Origin: Tritrichomonas foetus | Taxonomy: Eukaryota; Parabasalia; Tritrichomonadida; Tritrichomonadidae | Reading direction: 5' to 3' | DNA: 17,993 nucleotides | NCBI GenBank assembly: GCA_001839685.1 | Contig: MLAK01001375.1 | Span: 1-17,993 of the forward strand | Part shown: piece after piece, positions 8,508 through 16,841 of the stretch | How the letters are laid out: every line of letters begins with the position of its first letter | How positions within the stretch are numbered: position 1 is the stretch's first letter | Notes under the pieces: model-generated | The model's database searches: none | Seen by the model: only the letters and a program-made list of their open reading frames with translations | Told to the model about the DNA's origin: nothing | Made by a program: the position numbers and the translations under genes

Positions 8508-9485
8508 ATGATTTCCACCGATGACAATGATGAACTTCCCCCTATATCACCTTGGCATTACATATGTACATCCAAAATCCCTTTTTGGAAATTCGACAAA
8601 CAAAAAATTTTTAGAATTTATTTCACACGTTTAAAAATATTTCCTTATTATGTTTGTCATATGTTACTATTTAGTATGTACGTTTATTATTATAAAGTCT
8701 TATCTCGATTTGTGATTGACGATAATAATTACATATTTTATTCCTTCACTTTTTTGTGGATAATGTCACATGTATGTTATTTCGTTGTTCATTTTTCTAA
8801 TCCTGGCATTCTTCCATGGTACTGGGCTTCAACGAAACAGCGAATATATTCAAGAACAGAATTGTTCAATGGAATAGCGATTGAAAAGGCTCAGAAAAAT
8901 TATGGAAAGAATCATGATTATCCTCCAAGGAGTTTTTTTTCAGGTGATGCTGGATATATCGTTTTAAGAGCGGATCATATCTGTTTTTGGATACATCACT
9001 GGATTGGCTTGAAAAATATGCGATTCTTCATACAATCTTTATTTTATACAACAATTTGCCTTGGGGAATTCATTTTTATTATTTTCAAAGTTTTTTTCAA
9101 TCCAGATTTTGTAAGAAGCAGTTTTTTGTATGTTTTCTTTATTATTACATCAGTTTTTTTCTGTATATTCCATTTTATCTATTTCGTCGGAAATATATCA
9201 AGAGCAATGGTTAATCGTACGCTCTTAGAAACAATCCTTCAAATACCAAACATTTATGGAAAAGGAGTGATAAAAAATTTAGAAGAAGTTTTTGGTTCAA
9301 TTTGGTTATTTCCTTTGTAGTTCTTCCCAATCAGCCTTCCCCTCCCAACTGATGGGTTCAGCTACCCATATCAAGAAAATGATACATGCCTCGCTATTAA
9401 TCGCCCAAAGTTTGATACCCCTGAAGAAGATGAATTTGGCAATTTGATTTCGTCTGAACATGAAGAAGCAAATGAACCAATCTAA
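8508..9485 (+). pseudogene. DHHC-family S-acyltransferase-like gene, zinc ligands lost and interrupted by TAG
   Basis: DHHC enzymes are multi-pass Golgi or plasma-membrane proteins that transfer palmitate to cysteines. From ATG 8508 the open part has 270 codons, up to TAG at 9318-9320. The frame then continues open, in phase, for 54 more codons to TAA at 9483-9485. Visible in order are two membrane helices (about residues 45-65 and 76-97), an NPG motif (DPG in the family), and the cysteine-rich-domain equivalent (about 139-174) with PPRS, VLRADHIC, WIGLKN and FF. Two more helices follow (about 175-198 and 205-230), then a TLLE segment (family TTxE) and KNLEEVFGSIW, matching the PaCCT motif. 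After the TAG come PISLPLPTDGFSYP-like residues that belong to the same family's C-terminus. DHHC reads DHIC, and the CxxC and final Cys zinc ligands are Ser, Ala, Ile and Trp; only the acylated Cys (159) remains. A functional 270-residue protein or a sequencing error at the TAG are alternatives. Confidence 0.72.
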
Positions 9486-9980
9486 TTTTCTACAGCGTCT
9501 TGTAAAAACTATCCTTAAATTCTCAATTCAAATCTCTTCATTTTGTATTGATATTTCTTCATTTTGCATTATTATTTCTTCATTTTGTATTATATTCCTT
9601 CATTTTGTATTAATATTTCTTCATTTTATATTAATATTTCTTCATTTTGTATAAATCATTTTATTGAAGTCAATTGAGTACATTTGAAGCAAATCTTCTT
9701 CATCGGAAAACAACAAGGTCAATTCTCCCCTGATATTAAACATTGATTGGTGAACATGATGCATCTCTTTCTCTCCAACACAGACGAATTTTGTAAAACA
9801 GATAACAAAAATATTTTCCTGGCAACAAGTTAGTCATACTGAAAATTACTTCATTTAAAAATAGTGTTCAAAATTTAAGAATATTTCGTCATGAAAAGCA
9901 GTCTTGATATGATATGGTTTATATATAATTAAAATAATTTCCGCGTATGAGAGCTCACTCAAAATAGATCTATTCAATCG
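9486..9980. other. Intergenic region downstream of DHHC-like gene
   Basis: This space lies between the DHHC-like gene and the 3' end of the Rab gene. It holds the 21-bp minisatellite (9532-9656) and otherwise unremarkable AT-rich sequence. The open frame spanning 9460-9654 exists only because 21 is a multiple of three, so the repeat stays open in phase; it is not called as a gene. Confidence 0.6.
9532..9656. repeat. Minisatellite, six copies of a 21-bp unit
   Basis: Six head-to-tail copies of about ATTTCTTCATTTTGTATTAAT start at 9532, 9553, 9574, 9594, 9615 and 9636. Five units are 21 bp and the third is 20 bp. Copies differ at one to four positions, mostly in the last third, so the array is moderately diverged. 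It starts 46 bases after the TAA of the DHHC-like frame. Confidence 0.92.
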
Positions 9981-10580
9981 CTAACAACATCCATTTTTGT
10001 TGCTTTTCTCTTCTGGCTTCAGCATTATTTGCATAGGTGCCTGCCCGTTATCATTTTCTGCTGGCTTTACAAGCCTTTTCAGCAATTCCTCAAAAGCTTG
10101 ATTAATATTTTCGCCTGATTTTGCTGAGACTTCATATGACATTGTTACACGGTTTCTGGCTTTCCATTCTTCAATTGTTTGTTCTGGAACTTCGTGATTT
10201 TCGCAATCTGATTTATTTCCGAGAAGTAGAACTGGCAGCGAAGAAGCGTTTTCGTACGAACAAGTGTCAAGAAACATGTCCATATAAATATCGATACCTC
10301 TGAAAGATTGGAGATTGGTAACATCGTAAACGAGAATAACAGCGTTAGAACCACGAAGAAGAGATGGGGCAACAGACTGGAAGCGTTCTTCACCAGCTGT
10401 ATCCCATAACATCATTGTAACTTCGATGCCTTCAACGGTAAGCGTATGAGTGAAAAATCCTGCCCCAATAGTTGAAAGTGTTTCAGTCATAAAAGTCATA
10501 TTACAATAGCGATTGATTATCGAGGTTTTTCCAACACCTGCAACTCCAAGGACGACGATTTTGAGGTCGAGACTGCTCAT
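9981..10580 (-). CDS. Rab-family small GTPase
   Basis: Rab proteins switch between GDP and GTP states to direct vesicle budding, transport and fusion on endomembranes. From ATG 10578-10580 the product has 199 residues, a normal Rab length; 12 further open codons lie upstream but begin with TTG. The G motifs are all present: P-loop GVAGVGKTS (12-20), switch I Thr in STIGAGF (36-42), WDTAGEE (59-65), NKSD (122-125) and SAKSG (152-156). SLLRG and VILVYDVTNLQSF are typical Rab core sequence. The protein ends in GCC, a digeranylgeranylation site for membrane attachment. The switch II residue that is Gln in most Rabs (Ras Gln61) is Glu here, which would be expected to slow intrinsic GTP hydrolysis. 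The switch sequences recall the Rab5/Rab22 or Rab7 area, but I cannot assign a subfamily. Confidence 0.93.
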   Translation of the reverse strand: MSSLDLKIVVLGVAGVGKTSIINRYCNMTFMTETLSTIGAGFFTHTLTVEGIEVTMMLWDTAGEERFQSVAPSLLRGSNAVILVYDVTNLQSFRGIDIYMDMFLDTCSYENASSLPVLLLGNKSDCENHEVPEQTIEEWKARNRVTMSYEVSAKSGENINQAFEELLKRLVKPAENDNGQAPMQIMLKPEEKSNKNGCC

Positions 10581-11304
10581 TCTTGTAGATTTTTTTTTAT
10601 GAGGAATTTCTGACAATAAATGGTCAATACTCGAATTATGAAATAATAAATATTCACTCGATAAACTTTTTTACAAACGTACATTTTTTAAAAAATTGAG
10701 TTAGGAACATAATCTTTTGGGAAATTGTGTAAAATCCATGTAAAGACATAATGGGAATCTTCCCTTAGAAAAAAAAAAGAAATGATTTGAATCCCATGAA
10801 AATTCATTTTTGGATTTCATGTAAAATATAAGATATTTGGTATTGTTGTGTAAATTTATATGTAGATAAAAATATGTAAGTAATAAAAAGGAAATATAAG
10901 AGGAAGAAAAGATATAAGTAAATTTCATTTTGCTTTTTATTTTGACCTTATTTTGACCTTAGAGCACTGCATGACGAAAGATATCAATAAAATCTTTTAA
11001 TCGCTTCTATTATTAATTCTTTTAATATATTTTGGGTTAAGGGTGCATATTTTCCAGTTTCTAATACTTTTTTATAGTATAAATAAAAGTATCTCATCTG
11101 AAGATGAAATCAACCAAATTTTATAATTTTGAAATATTATTAAAAATAGAGTTACTATATTACATATTCATCTTAATTAAGAAATTTTAATTTCTAAAAA
11201 TGAAGATAATACGCAATTAAAATTGAGACAATATATTACAACTTTTTCTGTGTATATTTAAAATTAAATGGTTTATTTTGAGTAATTTCTGAATGAATGA
11301 ATTG
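10581..11304. other. AT-rich intergenic region upstream of the Rab gene
   Basis: No gene was recognised. The right half is among the most AT-rich sequence in the window. An 11-bp tandem duplication, TATTTTGACCT at 10938-10948 and 10949-10959, contains two copies of the TTTGACCTTA 10-mer (10941-10950 and 10952-10961). The Rab promoter should lie at the left edge. The minus-strand open frame near 10701-10928 is low-complexity and looks like chance. Confidence 0.55.
10598..10602 (-). promoter_or_regulatory. Candidate initiator (TCATA) for the Rab gene
   Basis: On the minus strand the bases are TCATA, matching the trichomonad initiator consensus. The adenine at 10600 lies 20 bases before the ATG at 10580. 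This placement supports the ATG over the upstream TTG as the start of the Rab gene. Confidence 0.4.
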
Positions 11305-11663
11305 CTATTCTTCAAAAAATGCATTTTTTTTCGCTGTTGTTGTTTTATTTGCGGTGATTTGGTTAAGATCAGTATGCAATGAGTCTTGACGAATTATTTC
11401 TAAATAATTATAACAGTTTGAAATGAGTCCCTCATCAAAATATTTCTGATTTAAAGTTTCATCATCGCATAAATCCCGGTATTTGTCTAGAAATCAGAAG
11501 ATTTCGTAATAATTGGTTGTGTTTCAGTGGACTCTCCTTTACTGAATTTATAGTTAAGAATTTCCTGATTTTGATTTTGGCGGTATTCTGATATATGCTC
11601 GTTCACTACTAAGTGGACGCAGTAATATGTCCAGCGGTCTTTATTCCTTACATACTTCATCAT
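11305..11663 (-). pseudogene. Frameshifted gene relic, unknown family
   Basis: Two coding-like stretches abut in different frames on the minus strand. The first runs from ATG at 11663 to TAG at 11487-11489 (58 residues, MMKYVRNKDRWTYY... to ...ITKSSDF). The second opens just where the first ends and runs from about 11493 to TAG at 11305-11307 (about 60 residues, DKYRDLCDDETLN... to ...KKNAFFEE). A single-base gain or loss near 11490 would explain the arrangement. The first frame is also open upstream of the ATG to 11702 with hydrophobic residues, so the original gene probably extended further. The amino-acid composition is balanced and unlike translated spacer. I recognise no family; it could be a remnant of a lineage-specific gene or of a mobile element. 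Confidence 0.45.
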
Positions 11664-11767
11664 AATTGTTGATGTAACAGCGGAAATGATCGAAATGTAA
11701 AATTAGAAGTCGAATTAAAAAAATTGAAAAGACAGATTTTCTAATAGATAACAGGATATGAATCAGT

Positions 11768-12061
11768 ATGATTGAATATCATCATATCCGAAATATAGGC
11801 GAAATGCTTGATTTCAAATTGCACGCAAACGAATTTGGTAAAACTAGCCGTAATTCAACAAGCGAGGAACTTGGGCATGTCATCTTAGGATATCAAATTT
11901 ACGAATATGTGGAGTCAATTTTCCCCTACTTTGGAACAATTATTCCTCGAATTGAAAGAAAATTGGGAAAATTATGGATATTCAATTTCGAGAATTTTAT
12001 GGGTGTTGGTGCGGTTTGGTGGTATGAAATCTTCAGTTATTACTTCCTTTTTATGTATTGA
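11768..12061 (+). CDS. Small ORF or gene fragment, unknown
   Basis: This ATG-initiated frame encodes 97 residues (MIEYHHIRNIGEMLDF... to ...FSYYFLFMY). Its base composition is richer in G and C than the flanks, which favours a coding origin. The sequence looks protein-like in ELGHVILGYQIYEYVE and GTIIPRIERKLGKLW. After the TGA at 12059-12061 the same frame stays open for another 32 codons to TAA at 12158-12160, so this may be a second broken gene. An imperfect hairpin (GGATATGA near 11754 with TCATATCC near 11782) overlaps its start. No initiator motif of the right form precedes it and no family is recognised. It could equally be a fragment of an older gene or a chance frame. Confidence 0.3.
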   Translation: MIEYHHIRNIGEMLDFKLHANEFGKTSRNSTSEELGHVILGYQIYEYVESIFPYFGTIIPRIERKLGKLWIFNFENFMGVGAVWWYEIFSYYFLFMY

Positions 12062-12897
12062 TATTTTCATTTCATGATCGTAAATGAATGTCGTAAAAAA
12101 GTTGTTTTATCATTTTTGCTCTTAACGTATTTTCGGCTGAAATACCTTTCAAGGTTTTAAACCATCAATGTTAACAAAATTACAAGAAATTCACAATTTG
12201 TTATTTTTGGGAGTTTGTATACCTTTGTTTTTTAATAAATGGTAATTCATGCCTGTGCTTCTTCATTATTTTACGATATAGATTAGCCAATGAATTAAGT
12301 TTGAACAATAGTGAGGGTGATATGTGAAATTTGCTAGAAAACAGCTACTTATTGATTTTTTGATATATTTATTAATTTTCGATCAATTTAAAAAATAATT
12401 ATTTCTAAATTCTGAAGGGGAAAAAATCATACTCATTTCCAATTCCAGAAAACACTGCACTTAAGGCTATGTATTTTAATTACACTACAAATTGTTCTTT
12501 GGTCGTGAAGAAATGATTTGCATCAAATATAATTTTTATGGTCAGGTAAAAAGTGTCGACATACAAATTCTCTGATAGTTTTTACACGTTTTTCCCAGCG
12601 GAAGTTTCTTTGATTTTTTTCGAGAAAAAGAATTATCACGTTTTGTAAAAAAAATTGTGTAAATTTTGTAAAAAAGTTTATCGAGTGATTCAATTTTTTT
12701 TTGGAATATCTCCCATTTATCGTAGACAATTATCTGAATTCCAAATAATTTTTATATGGAGATTTGGCCATAATATTTGACCATAATTGTATTGGTTAAC
12801 ATTTTGAGGAATCCTAGTTAACTAATTAATATTATTTAACGAGCTTTTTTTAAACGTTATTAAAAAGTTTTTGGAATTTCGCAAATTTTGTTATGAT
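12062..12897. other. Intergenic region upstream of the GAF protein gene
   Basis: This 836-base spacer is AT-rich with many homopolymer runs. It contains no recognisable gene or RNA. The 68-codon minus-strand frame at 12523-12729 starts with TTG and resembles nothing. No TCA-Y-W initiator lies in the last 60 bases before the ATG at 12898, unlike several other genes here, so that promoter may be of a different type. Confidence 0.55.
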
Positions 12898-15800
12898 ATG
12901 AATCAGCCAATCAATCAACTAATGAAACCATATCCATCGTTCAGCTTAAGTCTGAGCTCGTCAAGTATACTAAATTTAATTAATGATACCGGCACGAAAC
13001 ATAGTTTAGAATATGATGCGATGGTAGAAAGCGTAAAAAAGCTTGATTTATCAATCAAAGATTTGATATCACGAATTAATCACTTACACCGGAAAAGAGC
13101 CAAAATGGCAAACACGATTTCACATATTGTGAAAAATTCGAAAGTTAATCTAAAGAAAGGAACCCAAGAGCCAACAAATATTAAGCAGCAAAATGAAAGA
13201 ATGAGCAGACTCAACGTTTGCTCACGTCTTTTAGGAAACAAATCTTCGTTATCATCGATTATTCATAACACTCCACTTCCTGATCTTCCAGCTCCAAATT
13301 CAAATGACTCAAATTCTCAATACGATAATGAAATTGATAAAACAGGCGCACACGTTGTTAATAAATTATCCCAATTTCTAAGAGTGTCACAACCGGATAT
13401 AGTTGCTAATTATTTAAATGACACTGGACTTTCGTATCTTTTAGTTTTATGCAATATGGACAAATTCAATTACAAGCCTTTAAATGTTGACATTAAGGGA
13501 TTTTGTCAAATTGCTCCTTCTGTTCTTTCATCTGTAGCTCCAACAAACAGACAAATTATTTTAAAATCATTTTTCAAAGCAATGACAGCTTGCGCAAATT
13601 TAACTGCTGTCTTTGAAGAATCTTTCCAAGATAACGATATTCTAAAATTAACCAATTTAATTGAAACGCATGCTGCTGCAATAATTAATGCAAGAAGAGC
13701 AAGACTCTTTCTGGGTTCTGATCAAGCTGAAGAATTAATTCATATGAATGGAAATGTTCGAGTGGTTGTTCCATTAAATGATAAAGGCTTAATTGCAAAT
13801 TGTGTTAAAAAAATGCAATATGAAGTCATTCAAGATCCAAAAAATTCACCGATTCTTGATGTTGCTGTTGAAACGTCACTTTTTGAAGGATCAAGAAACG
13901 CAATTATTTGTCCATTAATACATCCAAAACATAAGCGTCCTTTTGTTTTCTTGGCTGTTGATAAGTTACGTGAACCTACTTTTTCTGGTGTTGATTACGT
14001 TCTTCTTTCATATTTCTTTAAGTTTTTAGCTGTTGCTATTGAAAAAGTTCATCGTGCAATTACTACAGTGACAGAAGAAGATCAAATGCAACTAATTAAA
14101 GGACTTGCCTCGATTGCATCTGAAAATAATTCACATGATATGATCCAAAAAATAGCAGATGTAAGCGGTTCTTTAACATCTGCAACATCATGCAGAATTT
14201 TCAGTATTATTGAAGATAATTTATTTGAAGAAACACCAGGTCTTAAAATACAAAATAGAACTATTCCTGTTGACGTTGGTCTTATTGGAAAATCTGTCAT
14301 TTCCGATGAAACACAAAATTACGTACTCCCTAGAAGAGAAAGTGAATTTTCTGTACAAGTTGATGATATTACTGAACCAAGAGTTTGGGCAATGCTTTCA
14401 AGTCCTGCACGATATAATGGTGAAATTACCATGAATTTAACGTTATATAATCGAACTTTTAATACTTTTTTTTCTGCCAAAGAAACTAATCTTATTACAA
14501 CACTGTCACGTTGTATTTGCCCATTTCTTTATCAAACATGTGAGCATGCAAAACTAAAAGAATCTTTAGCATCTGATTCAACAAATTCCAATAGATCATA
14601 TAATTTAACTGTTTTTTCATTGAAAGCAATTGAAACAGCAGGGACTTTGAAAATATTTCGAGAAATGCATCGATTTTGTGAAACTCTTAAACCAAAAGTC
14701 ACACATAGAGTACTTGTATATGATGTAGATAAATTAATGGAATTACCTGACATGAAAATTGTTACATCTGAGCCACAACTTTTAGATGCCATTTGTAATA
14801 TGAAACCAATTGCTGCAACTAGTGGTGATCGAGCTGTTCTTGTATTTCCTATAAAAATTGAAGGCATAAGCAAAGTATTTTTATTGGAATTTGCTGCAGA
14901 GTTGCTCCATTTGAAAACAGCCGAAGAAGAAAATGGTTTAATGCAAAGAACTCGACTTCTTCAATCTATGGATGAAGCTGGTCTCTCTACACATATTACT
15001 TTATTGCAAGAGCAGTTTAAAGAGAATAAACAATGTAATCGAAATATGTCAAGTTCAAATTTAATGGGTCTCCCACAATCACAAAGCAGAGTTGGTTTTG
15101 GAAGTACAGCTAATCGATCATCAAGAGTATTTACAAATATGGATGCTCAAGCTGCACAGCCAAAAGTTAATTTGCCATTTATTCCACTTTCTTTAAAATC
15201 TGTTCATGAAGATAACATGTCAGCTACTTCTCTCTTTGAGCTGGGTGATGAACATCAAAAAAGCTCAGATAAACTTTTGGTTGTTCAATCAGCGAGAAAT
15301 TCGAAAAACTCGCTGAGTAAAAATCCACCGTCATTTGAAAATCAACTTGATGAAGATTCACTCCAAATTTTTCCTTTTGATCCTTTTCTCACTTCAATTC
15401 TTCAATCATTTTCTAATCATTCAACTCGTCAAATCCTTCTTCATATGAAAATTACATCAATGAGTAAATATAAAATAACTGCTAGGTCACTTCATATCCT
15501 CGGAAATAGTTTGGCATGTCCCATGATGTTCTCAAAGCTTTTGAAAATTATGATGTTAGCATTTACCAATTTATTTGGTAAAGATGTGATGATTAGAATT
15601 TTTGATCCACCTCTTAATGATGTAATTGAAACTGATCCAACAACATTTAATCTTGAAAGAGATAGAATGATTTTTGCATCAATTAAAATTCCAACAGCAT
15701 TGAATTTAGATAAATCTACTGCATTAGCTTCATTTGCTGACCTTTTGACAAACCTTATTGAATCAAGAGCTCCGTCGATTACTTCTGATCCTGTTTTGCC

Positions 15801-16689
15801 AAAAAGAGATATGCATGATGAAGAGCAAGGATTAGAATTCGAAAGTTCGCATTTAACAACGAATGAAATGGTTTGCGTTTCATTCAATTTATTCAAGTTG
15901 TTCCATGTAGTTGAATGTTTGAATTGTGATGAAATGCTTTTAATGAAATGGCTTGGTACTTTAGCAGCAAAATCTGAAGAATCTGGTACTTTTATGATGA
16001 TGACTGACGCTCTTCATTTTGTTTATTTCATCTTGAAGGAATCTGGATGGATGAACCTCTTCAATCCTTCTGAGCTTTGTGCGCTTGCAATCTCTGTTTT
16101 CTTAGGACAATGCAGCCCACAAGTTCATCCTAATTTTACTTATGAAAAAATACTTGCTGCTTCAATTACAAGGAAAACGCCTCAAAAAGCAATCACCCGA
16201 GTTGCAACAAACCTTGTTTTTCTTGGTGATGATTCAATGGATTTGCTTGAAAACACCCCTAAAAATATTTTATTAGGTTTGGCTGAATTAATGATTGAAC
16301 AATCATCCAAATCGCCTTTAGCTTCACTTTCAGCATTTCATGTAATTAAAAAGAAAATAGATTTTAATAATAATTTCCATAAAATTATCGTGAAAAGGTT
16401 CTTGCTTGATATCTCATTACATTCGATGTATTTTGCACCAATTTCTTCATTTGGTGTTTGGGTTGTTACTTTTGGGAAAGAACCTGCACCAAACGTTCTT
16501 TTAAGAGCAAGAACAGTAATGAATAAATATGCAGATGAATTGTCATCAATCAATGATAAGTTTGCTGAGTTACCACAAAGAATTGCAGAAAAAGTAGATT
16601 GGATGAAGAACCAGGATATTAGAATGTTTTGTGGACAACGTCAAGAAGAAGAGGACGAAGGAAATATGTCATTATTGGATGCTAGATAA
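12898..16689 (+). CDS. Multi-GAF protein with degenerate cyclic-nucleotide phosphodiesterase domain
   Basis: GAF domains bind cyclic nucleotides or other small ligands, and in animal PDE2/5/6/10/11 they regulate a C-terminal phosphodiesterase. The first ATG (12898) gives 1263 residues; the frame is open upstream only from TTG 12871. After an N-terminal helical, Ser/Asn-rich part (1-170), GAF modules are clear at about 245-385 (VVVPLNDKGLIA, NAIICPLI, FLAVDK) and 400-548 (IPVDVGLIGKSV). A weaker one lies at 570-675 and perhaps another at 840-955. From about 1010 the order of helices matches class I PDEs: the MLLMKWLGTL helix, the YHN-x-x-HA-x-D segment as FMMMTDALHF (1032-1041), LFNPSELCALAISVFL, the HD-x-DHPG-x-NN-x-F segment as GQCSPQVHPNF (1070-1080), and LLDIS with the fourth metal Asp (1171). 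The catalytic His and nearly all metal ligands are replaced, so hydrolysis is not expected. It is probably a cyclic-nucleotide sensor or scaffold. The PDE assignment is by eye. Confidence 0.72.
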   Translation: MNQPINQLMKPYPSFSLSLSSSSILNLINDTGTKHSLEYDAMVESVKKLDLSIKDLISRINHLHRKRAKMANTISHIVKNSKVNLKKGTQEPTNIKQQNERMSRLNVCSRLLGNKSSLSSIIHNTPLPDLPAPNSNDSNSQYDNEIDKTGAHVVNKLSQFLRVSQPDIVANYLNDTGLSYLLVLCNMDKFNYKPLNVDIKGFCQIAPSVLSSVAPTNRQIILKSFFKAMTACANLTAVFEESFQDNDILKLTNLIETHAAAIINARRARLFLGSDQAEELIHMNGNVRVVVPLNDKGLIANCVKKMQYEVIQDPKNSPILDVAVETSLFEGSRNAIICPLIHPKHKRPFVFLAVDKLREPTFSGVDYVLLSYFFKFLAVAIEKVHRAITTVTEEDQMQLIKGLASIASENNSHDMIQKIADVSGSLTSATSCRIFSIIEDNLFEETPGLKIQNRTIPVDVGLIGKSVISDETQNYVLPRRESEFSVQVDDITEPRVWAMLSSPARYNGEITMNLTLYNRTFNTFFSAKETNLITTLSRCICPFLYQTCEHAKLKESLASDSTNSNRSYNLTVFSLKAIETAGTLKIFREMHRFCETLKPKVTHRVLVYDVDKLMELPDMKIVTSEPQLLDAICNMKPIAATSGDRAVLVFPIKIEGISKVFLLEFAAELLHLKTAEEENGLMQRTRLLQSMDEAGLSTHITLLQEQFKENKQCNRNMSSSNLMGLPQSQSRVGFGSTANRSSRVFTNMDAQAAQPKVNLPFIPLSLKSVHEDNMSATSLFELGDEHQKSSDKLLVVQSARNSKNSLSKNPPSFENQLDEDSLQIFPFDPFLTSILQSFSNHSTRQILLHMKITSMSKYKITARSLHILGNSLACPMMFSKLLKIMMLAFTNLFGKDVMIRIFDPPLNDVIETDPTTFNLERDRMIFASIKIPTALNLDKSTALASFADLLTNLIESRAPSITSDPVLPKRDMHDEEQGLEFESSHLTTNEMVCVSFNLFKLFHVVECLNCDEMLLMKWLGTLAAKSEESGTFMMMTDALHFVYFILKESGWMNLFNPSELCALAISVFLGQCSPQVHPNFTYEKILAASITRKTPQKAITRVATNLVFLGDDSMDLLENTPKNILLGLAELMIEQSSKSPLASLSAFHVIKKKIDFNNNFHKIIVKRFLLDISLHSMYFAPISSFGVWVVTFGKEPAPNVLLRARTVMNKYADELSSINDKFAELPQRIAEKVDWMKNQDIRMFCGQRQEEEDEGNMSLLDAR

Positions 16690-16841
16690 GTTATCATAAG
16701 TTTGATTTATATTTTTATTTCTTGTATTCTAATTAAATATATGTTTTGTATAACTATTTTATATTAATTATGTGTTTATGATATCTAAGAGTAATATTAG
16801 ATTTTATAAAAAGGTGAACTCTGGTCATTTTTTTCGGCCTT

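Noticed and set aside
9318..9320. TAG as a reassigned sense codon
   Set aside because: The Rab and membrane-protein genes both end at TAG, and TAA and TGA also end genes here, so the standard code holds.
9460..9654. 64-codon frame with repeated SSFCII-like units
   Set aside because: The repeats are a by-product of the 21-bp minisatellite, which stays open because its period is a multiple of three.
12523..12729. Minus-strand 68-codon frame
   Set aside because: It starts with TTG, is rich in residues encoded by A/T runs, and has no recognisable motif.
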